From: CAYUWG01 sp964448285
Lineage (GTDB): Bacteria; Bacteroidota; Ignavibacteria; SZUA-365
Reading direction: 5' to 3'
Length of the DNA: 22,087 nucleotides
Assembly (NCBI GenBank): GCA_964448285.1
Contig: CAYUWG010000061.1
Span: 1 to 22,087 of the forward strand
This document shows positions 16,758-22,087 of this stretch, one piece after another. A model generated the notes under the pieces. It was not told the DNA's origin. It was given only the letters and a program-made list of their open reading frames with translations, and ran no database searches. Both the position numbers and the translations under genes were made by a program. Numbering within the stretch: the first letter of the stretch is position 1; the number at the start of each line of letters is the position of its first letter.

Positions 16758-18731
16758 TTATTCAATTCCTGTCTCAACAACGATTTGCACGGTACGGCAA
16801 AAGTTACGCCCTTCGGGAATTTCGTTGTCGAACAGCAGTCGATCACTACCGACGGCTTCACGCACGACGGTGATTCCATCGAGCACGCTTCCGAGCGCCC
16901 TCTCCACGGAGAGCGTTCGTGCGTTCGCCAGATTGCGATTGTATTCCGGATTACCGGTGCGGTCCGCATAGCCGTAGATCGTGACTTTGGAGCGAGGCGT
17001 AATCGCTTTACGGACGATGTTGAGGATGCGTTCATTCTCCGGTCCGATGTCGGCTTTCTCGAACTCGAAGAGAATCAAACTGAATCGGTCGATGCGTCGG
17101 TCGCCTTCCGTCTCGATGATTTCAGTCGTGCGGATTTCGGATTCGACGGGGAGGCTCACGGTCGCGCTCTTCTTTCTTCCGAAGCGGTCCGATACATGGA
17201 ATGATGCTTCGACGGGTGAACCGGAGGAAGGCGCTTTTCCCGAATCGAGCGACCACGTGAGTTCATCAGGTACCTGTGCGCGGCCATTGTAAGAAGCGAA
17301 GACGCGATCGTTCTGCCTGACGACGATCGACCAGTCCGTGATGCCGGCTTCCGCTAATACCGTCGGACGCAACAGCACTAACGGCGTCGAAACGGTTTGC
17401 TCCACCGCGCGCCATTGAACGGGCGTGAGTATCTCGTGTGATGAAGAAGTTATTTCGACGCGCCGTGCTTCCTGTTGCCCCTCGGACGAAGCAACGTCCG
17501 GCGCCTGTCTCGGAAGATTTCTCGCGCCGATCGCGATGCGCTTTTTGTCGATTCCCCAAACGGTGACGAGATAATCGCGGACGGTTTCGGCGCGCGCTCG
17601 TGAGACCGCAGTGTTGTTGCGCTCTTCACCCGTCCCGTTGTTGCATCCCGTCAGCGTGATCGTCGAGTTGGGATGTCGTTGCATACGCGAACCGACGATG
17701 TTCAGCAGATCGGAATAGATCGCAAGTGTCTGGTTGTTCAAACGCGATTCGTCGAACGTCCGGATGTTTTCCTTCGTGAGCAGCCGCTGAGACGTGTTCG
17801 TCAATTCGCTGTTGCCTTGTTGAAAGAATACGAATGGCAGCATCGGAAAGAGTTCGCTGCGCGTCGTTCGTTCTACGATGATGCGAACGTCGGGAAGATC
17901 GTTACCGTCGGCGGTGCGCGCAACGACGTGGAGCTTGACATCGAGATCCGGGATTGGCGGCGGCGGTGGAGGGGGCGGCGGCGGCGGCGGTTCCGGTGGA
18001 TGATAGAAGAATCCCATGCCGAACCGGATGGCATGTGGCCTCCACGCGACACCGCTGCTCAGCGAAGTGATTCCCGCATGGATGGAAACTTCGGGTTGAA
18101 GGGAATACTCTTTCGAAAGAAACCAGCGGTAGCGCAAGCCGGACGAGAACGCCGCATAGAGCGACGCAGCACCGGGCACTTCTCCGCTGACCTGATTGCG
18201 CTCACGTGATCCGTCGATGAATGCAGCATCGGCGGGTTCGAGAAAAACTTCCCGCTGGTCGAAATCATTTTTGAAAAGCATGCCGAGAGACGGGCCTGTG
18301 AAGAGAACGAGCGGAACGTTGTCGAACAACTGGTATGCGACCGAAGGTTGAAACGCAACCAACGAAGTCGTTGACGCGAGGCGATGTTCGACGATCGCAT
18401 CTTCCGGACCGCGAGGCGTCAGTGTCGGACCGATGTTTTGTTCCGCTGAAACGATCGCAGAGTGATCGGCATAGCTGAGCGCGAATTGCAGTATCCATCG
18501 TTCATCGAGGCGCGCATCGAACGCTGCGCCGAACGAGAATCCCATGCCGCTTCCGTTGTCATATCCGACGCAGCAGTTCGGAACGCCCGGCAATTGCGTG
18601 AACGTCGCTTGATGGAAATTGAGCAGCAGTCCACCGGTCAATCCATAACCGGGACGTTCCATCCTGAGTTGTTGTGCAAGCGCCGATGATGTGATGAGAA
18701 ACAAGAACAGAACGTGATGCGTGAAGCGCAT
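16758..18731 (-). CDS. OmpA-family outer-membrane protein with two OmpA-like domains
   Basis: A 657-residue protein. The start at 18731 gives the signal peptide MRFTHHVLFLFLITSSALAQ; the frame is open to 18776 without a better ribosome-binding site. Residues about 22-240 look like an outer-membrane beta-barrel of alternating aromatic strands, including FGMGFFYHP at its end. A run of 12 prolines follows near residues 248-259. Next comes an OmpA-like domain (about 295-425, GCNNGTGEERNN...SRARAETV), an intervening beta-rich region with a possible Ig-like fold, and a second OmpA domain (about 548-657, FEFEKADI...GYADRTG...NARTLSVERAL). The second keeps the Asp and Arg used to bind diaminopimelate of peptidoglycan. 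The first has Asn in place of Asp. It is probably an envelope anchor co-expressed with the giant VWA protein. Confidence 0.87.
   Translation of the reverse strand: MRFTHHVLFLFLITSSALAQQLRMERPGYGLTGGLLLNFHQATFTQLPGVPNCCVGYDNGSGMGFSFGAAFDARLDERWILQFALSYADHSAIVSAEQNIGPTLTPRGPEDAIVEHRLASTTSLVAFQPSVAYQLFDNVPLVLFTGPSLGMLFKNDFDQREVFLEPADAAFIDGSRERNQVSGEVPGAASLYAAFSSGLRYRWFLSKEYSLQPEVSIHAGITSLSSGVAWRPHAIRFGMGFFYHPPEPPPPPPPPPPPPIPDLDVKLHVVARTADGNDLPDVRIIVERTTRSELFPMLPFVFFQQGNSELTNTSQRLLTKENIRTFDESRLNNQTLAIYSDLLNIVGSRMQRHPNSTITLTGCNNGTGEERNNTAVSRARAETVRDYLVTVWGIDKKRIAIGARNLPRQAPDVASSEGQQEARRVEITSSSHEILTPVQWRAVEQTVSTPLVLLRPTVLAEAGITDWSIVVRQNDRVFASYNGRAQVPDELTWSLDSGKAPSSGSPVEASFHVSDRFGRKKSATVSLPVESEIRTTEIIETEGDRRIDRFSLILFEFEKADIGPENERILNIVRKAITPRSKVTIYGYADRTGNPEYNRNLANARTLSVERALGSVLDGITVVREAVGSDRLLFDNEIPEGRNFCRTVQIVVETGIE
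17955..17990 (-). repeat. Poly-proline codon run
   Basis: Twelve consecutive proline codons, mostly CCG, within the OmpA-family gene between barrel and first OmpA domain. Such runs stall ribosomes and usually depend on EF-P. The DNA is a GGC-type trinucleotide repeat that could vary in length. Confidence 0.8.
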
Positions 18732-18773
18732 GAGTGTTGAAGGATTGTTGAGTACGTGATGGAGAGATGCATG

Positions 18774-18797
18774 CATTACGCGTGCGCTTGCGTAATG
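18774..18797. promoter_or_regulatory. Inverted repeat upstream of OmpA-family gene
   Basis: CATTACGC / GCGTAATG, perfect over 8 bases with an 8-base spacer, 42 bases upstream of the start at 18731. It could be a regulator operator or a 5' leader hairpin controlling this envelope operon. Confidence 0.4.
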
Positions 18798-18858
18798 ACA
18801 CTCGTGAAGATGAATGTGTTACGTCAGAAAAAAAATATCGCGAAAGAAAAAAATCGTG

Positions 18859-18887
18859 TTGCACCGTTTCATTTTTTTGTATGTTTG
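18859..18887 (+). promoter_or_regulatory. Bacteroidota-type promoter for basic-peptide gene
   Basis: TATGTTTG (18880-18887) matches the TAnnTTTG -7 box exactly, and TTG at 18859-18861 lies 18 bases upstream as a -33 element. The transcript would carry a leader of about 250 bases before the start at 19150. Confidence 0.4.
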
Positions 18888-19149
18888 TCAAGGAATTTTC
18901 GAGAAGCACATTCGACGATACAATCATACAGCAAACGTGAATCACCTGTACGTTGTACTACTGAAGCGGTAAGTTATCATCCAAGCCCCCCGAATAAAAC
19001 CTGAACGATCTGTGAACATCGGAACTTCACAGCAGGCACGTTCACCGATTTTCTTTCCCCGCATTTTTTCCCAGACACCATTGAATTTCCCACGGAAGAT
19101 GGATCGTCCATCTCCATCACTTAATCCACTCACTATCATGGAGGCAAAC

Positions 19150-19356
19150 ATGGCAACAACAAAGAAGGCTGCGGCGAAGAAAGCCGCACCGAAGAAGGCT
19201 GCGGCAAAGAAAGCCGCACCGAAGAAGAAAGCAGCGCCGAAGAAGAAAACGGCGAAGCTCGCAGCACCGAAGAAGGCTGCGGCAAAGAAAGCTGCTCCGA
19301 AAAAAGCAGCGAAGAAAGCCGCACCGAAGAAGAAGGCCGCTGCAAAGAAGAAATAA
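19150..19356 (+). CDS. Lys/Ala/Pro-rich histone H1-like protein
   Basis: A 68-residue, strongly basic peptide built almost entirely of KKAA, KKAAP and KKK units (MATTKKAAAKKAAPKK...). The start at 19150 is set by GGAGG at 19140-19144, 5 bases upstream; an earlier in-frame ATG at 19138 overlaps that site. Composition matches bacterial histone H1-like and AlgP-type C-terminal tails, which are disordered and bind DNA electrostatically. There is no folded domain. It probably coats or condenses the nucleoid, though rRNA or polyphosphate binding is possible. It is a single-gene unit with a long leader and a strong terminator, consistent with high expression. It runs convergent to mutS. Confidence 0.82.
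   Translation: MATTKKAAAKKAAPKKAAAKKAAPKKKAAPKKKTAKLAAPKKAAAKKAAPKKAAKKAAPKKKAAAKKK
19162..19299 (+). repeat. 30-base coding repeats in basic-peptide gene
   Basis: Units at 19162-19191 and 19192-19221 are adjacent and nearly identical. A third, slightly diverged unit lies at 19270-19299. Each encodes KKAAAKKAAP. Such repeats can expand or contract by slippage or recombination, changing peptide length. Confidence 0.65.
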
Positions 19357-19367
19357 CGTTGTCGTGT

Positions 19368-19392
19368 TCCGCTGCGGTTCTTCCGCAGCGGA
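19368..19392. repeat. Hairpin after basic-peptide gene
   Basis: Perfect 10-base stem TCCGCTGCGG / CCGCAGCGGA with a TTCTT loop, 11 bases after the stop codon. No T-run follows, so it may stabilise the mRNA end rather than terminate. Confidence 0.5.
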
Positions 19393-19411
19393 TACGAGTA
19401 TCGAAACCACG

Positions 19412-19442
19412 AGAGCCGCAGTTCCTGCGGCTCTTTCTTTTC
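19412..19442 (+). terminator. Intrinsic terminator of basic-peptide gene
   Basis: AGAGCCGCAG / CTGCGGCTCT forms a 10-base stem with a TTC loop, followed by TTCTTTTCT. On the plus strand this is a classical rho-independent terminator. The same stem lies about 30 bases past the mutS stop but lacks a T-run in that direction. Confidence 0.8.
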
Positions 19443-19464
19443 TCCCGTCTGCGAATCGCTTCCG

Positions 19465-22074
19465 CTACTTTCCTTCCGCGAGACGCTTCAATTCTTCTAG
19501 GAGCTTCCAGGCTTCGATGGGAGAAAGAGCATTGACGTCCGTCTCGATAAGTCTGTCCTTGATCTCCATTCCCGTCGCTTCGAACAAATTGATTTGAAAC
19601 GTACCGGAACGCTGCGCGCGTTCATGCGGCGTTTCACTTTCTCCCGAAACGAGTACGGTGAGGTCCTGGCCTTCAAGCGATTTCAAAACGTCTTTCGCTC
19701 GTGCGATGACCTTCTCCGGCAGCCCTGCCATCTGCGCGACCTGTATGCCGTAGCTGTGATCCGCTGTGCCCTTCGAGACTTTGCGAAGGAAGATCACCTT
19801 ATCCCTGTACTCACGCACTTCCACTTTATAGTTCTGCACGCGCGGAAAAATATCCGCCATCTCGTTCAGCTCGTGGTAATGCGTTGCGAACATCGTCTTC
19901 GCACGGCACTCCGGATGGTCGTGGAGATATTCCGTCATAGCCCACGCGATGGAGATGCCGTCGAACGTCGATGTCCCGCGACCGATCTCATCGAGTAAGA
20001 CGAGGCTCCTCGGCGTGGCGTTGTTGAGGATGTTCGCCGCTTCCTGCATTTCGACGAGGAAGGTGCTCTCGCCCGCGGCGATGTTATCGGATGCGCCGAC
20101 GCGCGTAAAGATGCGATCGACAAGCCCGACGGTGGCGGATCGTGCAGGGACGAAACTTCCGATCTGCGCAAGCAACACGATCAATCCGGTTTGTCGAAGG
20201 TATGTGCTCTTGCCGCTCATATTCGGTCCCGTAATGATCATGATCTGTTCTTCCGTAGAAAGCTGAACGTCGTTCGCGACGAAGCGATCACCTGGTGGGA
20301 GGAGGCGTTCCACGACGGGATGTCGGCCCTCCGTGATCGTAATGGAATCCCCGTTGTTGACGATCGGAAGCGTGTAGTCGAATTCCAGTGCAGCTTGCGC
20401 GAGTGCCACGAGGCAATCGATTACCGCGATGGTGCGCGCGAGCTGCTGGATGCGTCCCGTCGCTTCGGCGATCTTCAGCCGGAGTTCGTTGAACAGCTCC
20501 GTCTCGATGCGGAGTATCTGTTCCTTCGCGTTGAGGACTTTGTCTTCGTATACCTTCAGATCGGGTGTGATGTAGCGCTCGGCGTTCACGAGCGTTTGCC
20601 TGCGAAGGAAGTAATCCGGCACTTTGTCGAAGTTCGCTTTCGATACGTTGATATAGTATCCGAAGGCTTTGTTGTATTCGAGCTTCAGGGATGTGATGCC
20701 CGTTTCCTTCCGCAGCTTATCCTGATAGCGCGACATCCACTCTTTCCCATGCATAGCGATGTCGCGAATTTCATCCAACTCCGGATGGTAGCCGGGACGA
20801 ATCGCGCCTCCATCGGCGAGCGTCGGCGGCGGTTCGTCGATGAGCGCTTCTTCGATCCGTGAAACGACGTCATCGAGCGGTTGCAATTGCGAGTGCAGTT
20901 GGCCGAGCATCGGCGATGTCGCGAACGAGAGTGTGTTGCGCATGAGCGGAATTCGGCGAAGGCTGTTCTTGAGCGCGATGACTTCCCTTGGCATGGCGCG
21001 GCCGGTGCACACGCGCCCGACGAGACGTTCGAGATCGACGGTTTCCTTCAGCAGTCCGATGAACACTTCCCGTTCATCATGCGCGGTGGTCAGTTCCTTC
21101 ACGGCGCTGAGCCGCCGTTGTATCGCATCGAGTTGTTTCAGCGGATGCGTGATCCAGTATTTGAAAAGACGCCCGCCCATCGACGTGTTCGTCTTGTCGA
21201 GAATCGCTATGAGCGTTCCGTCGCGACCTGCGTCGCCCATCGACGTTGTGATTTCGAGATTTCGTCTCGTCGATGCATCGAGCGTGATGAACTCTTCGAC
21301 GTGATAGCGACGGATTCCGTTGATATGCGGGACGTTCGCCTTCTGCGTTTCCTTGAGATAATGCAAAGCAGCGCCGGCGGCGATGATCCCGGTGTCCATC
21401 GTTTCGATGCCGAAGCCTTTGAGCGATTGCATATTGAAATGCGTAACGAGCAGTTCATACCCAACGTCGCGCGTGTAGAGCCAGTCATCGAGCTTCGTGA
21501 TCGGCGCGTCGAGTTGATGCCGTCCGAAGAACGCGCGAAAAGCATCCACGTCCTGCTTCGCAATGAGAATCTCGCGCGGGTTGATCGATTCGAGTTGGTC
21601 GCGCAGTGCGTTCATCGCCATCTCGCTCGTAAAGAAATCCCCCGTCGATGCATCGACGAATGCGACGCCTGCGTGATCGTTCTTCAGGACGAGCGATACG
21701 AGAAAGTTGTAATGCTTGTGGTCGAGGAGTTTGTCGGTAAACACGACTCCGGGAGTAACCACTTCGACGACGTCGCGCTGGACGATGCCTTTCGCGAATT
21801 TCGGATCTTCCAATTGCTCGCATACCGCAACGCGGTATCCCGCGCGCACGAGCTTCGGCAGATACGTGTCGAGTGCGTGATGGGGAAAACCTGCAAGCGG
21901 CACTTCACTCGCAGCGCCGTTCGCTCTTCGCGTCAACGTGATTCCAAGCACCTTCGACGTGGTGATCGCATCTTCTTCGAATGTCTCGAAGAAATCACCC
22001 ATGCGGAAGAGCAGTATCGCATCGGGATACTCGCTCTTTATCCTCTGATATTGGCGCATCAGCGGTGTGGACAT
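19465..22074 (-). CDS. mutS: DNA mismatch repair ATPase MutS
   Basis: A full-length 869-residue MutS, which binds mismatches and small loops and, with MutL, starts strand repair. The start MSTPLMRQY matches the family's TPMMQQY opening; only 13 bases lie upstream in the window and no clear ribosome-binding site is seen. The mismatch-wedge motif is GDFFETF (Phe28 and Glu30). The lever and clamp follow, then the ATPase domain with Walker A GPNMSGKST starting at Gly616, Walker B LVLLDEIGRGTSTFDG, and the FATHYHEL motif. The C-terminal end has INLFEATG and LSPIEAWKLLEELK, as expected for the dimer/tetramer tail. No key residue is missing. It is convergent with the basic-peptide gene. Confidence 0.97.
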   Translation of the reverse strand: MSTPLMRQYQRIKSEYPDAILLFRMGDFFETFEEDAITTSKVLGITLTRRANGAASEVPLAGFPHHALDTYLPKLVRAGYRVAVCEQLEDPKFAKGIVQRDVVEVVTPGVVFTDKLLDHKHYNFLVSLVLKNDHAGVAFVDASTGDFFTSEMAMNALRDQLESINPREILIAKQDVDAFRAFFGRHQLDAPITKLDDWLYTRDVGYELLVTHFNMQSLKGFGIETMDTGIIAAGAALHYLKETQKANVPHINGIRRYHVEEFITLDASTRRNLEITTSMGDAGRDGTLIAILDKTNTSMGGRLFKYWITHPLKQLDAIQRRLSAVKELTTAHDEREVFIGLLKETVDLERLVGRVCTGRAMPREVIALKNSLRRIPLMRNTLSFATSPMLGQLHSQLQPLDDVVSRIEEALIDEPPPTLADGGAIRPGYHPELDEIRDIAMHGKEWMSRYQDKLRKETGITSLKLEYNKAFGYYINVSKANFDKVPDYFLRRQTLVNAERYITPDLKVYEDKVLNAKEQILRIETELFNELRLKIAEATGRIQQLARTIAVIDCLVALAQAALEFDYTLPIVNNGDSITITEGRHPVVERLLPPGDRFVANDVQLSTEEQIMIITGPNMSGKSTYLRQTGLIVLLAQIGSFVPARSATVGLVDRIFTRVGASDNIAAGESTFLVEMQEAANILNNATPRSLVLLDEIGRGTSTFDGISIAWAMTEYLHDHPECRAKTMFATHYHELNEMADIFPRVQNYKVEVREYRDKVIFLRKVSKGTADHSYGIQVAQMAGLPEKVIARAKDVLKSLEGQDLTVLVSGESETPHERAQRSGTFQINLFEATGMEIKDRLIETDVNALSPIEAWKLLEELKRLAEGK

Positions 22075-22087
22075 AAACGAAGCATGA

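Larger units (their letters stand above)
18732..19149. other. Divergent regulatory spacer, 418 bases
   Basis: A gene-free region between the OmpA-family gene (minus) and the basic-peptide gene (plus). It is rich in A and T runs around 18826-18878 and holds the inverted repeat and plus-strand promoter listed separately. A minus-strand promoter for the OmpA operon should lie here, but no convincing box could be picked; a TATTTTTT at about 18830-18837 is the best weak candidate. The open frame from 19012 that runs into the basic-peptide gene is not supported as coding. Confidence 0.5.

Noticed and set aside
16736..17035. Extended N-terminus of the giant VWA protein
   Set aside because: It would overlap the OmpA-family gene by nearly 280 bases and place the signal peptide internally; AAAGGA supports the start at 16735.
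19162..19299. Possible CRISPR-like repeats
   Set aside because: The 30-base units are adjacent, without unique spacers, and encode a regular KKAAAKKAAP peptide.
19117..19410. 97-codon minus-strand Cys/Leu/Arg-rich frame opposite the basic-peptide gene
   Set aside because: Its composition is simply the reverse complement of lysine/alanine codon repeats, and it crosses the promoter-side and terminator hairpins.

Overview
The window looks like chromosome from a Gram-negative member of the Bacteroidota/Ignavibacteria/Kapabacteria (FCB) group. Five secreted proteins end in type IX secretion (T9SS) type A-like sorting domains with 'PNPFNP' or 'PQPA' cores, which are typical of that group. GC content is moderate. 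Several genes have AAAGGA or GGAGGT ribosome-binding sites. I cannot name the species. No rRNA, tRNA, CRISPR array or transposase gene is visible.

Layout. (1) Positions 1-3206, plus strand: a likely operon of a 5'-truncated GT4 glycosyltransferase, a GT2 glycosyltransferase and a membrane-anchored metallophosphoesterase, suggesting surface glycan or envelope lipid work. (2) 3207-3490: a gene-free stretch holding two different small palindromes. (3) 3491-11494, minus strand: an array of secreted proteins. In transcription order it holds beta-propeller protein 3, a short LVIVD-type stub, propeller protein 2, a second stub, propeller protein 1, and a long LVIVD/beta-helix/TPR protein broken by one frameshift. 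A sigma70-like promoter precedes the array. (4) 11738-18731, minus strand: a two-gene operon of an OmpA-family outer-membrane protein with two OmpA-like domains, followed by a 1665-residue VWA/WD40/choice-of-anchor-D/cohesin-like T9SS protein. (5) 18732-19149: regulatory spacer with an inverted repeat and a Bacteroidota-style promoter. (6) 19150-19356, plus strand: a 68-residue Lys/Ala/Pro histone-H1-like protein followed by two hairpins. (7) 19465-22074, minus strand: complete mutS.

How it works together. Most of the window is envelope and surface biology: glycan transferases, an outer-membrane barrel that may anchor to peptidoglycan, and large T9SS cargo made of repeat domains. The last part is DNA housekeeping (mutS and a chromatin-like basic peptide). 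The most unusual part is the 6.5-11.5 kb array. There, copies of the first 50-100 residues of an LVIVD protein sit as tiny separate genes between paralogous propeller genes. A 205-base block spanning stub tail, spacer and signal peptide is far more conserved than the propeller bodies. This suggests recombination or gene conversion reshaping a surface-protein family.
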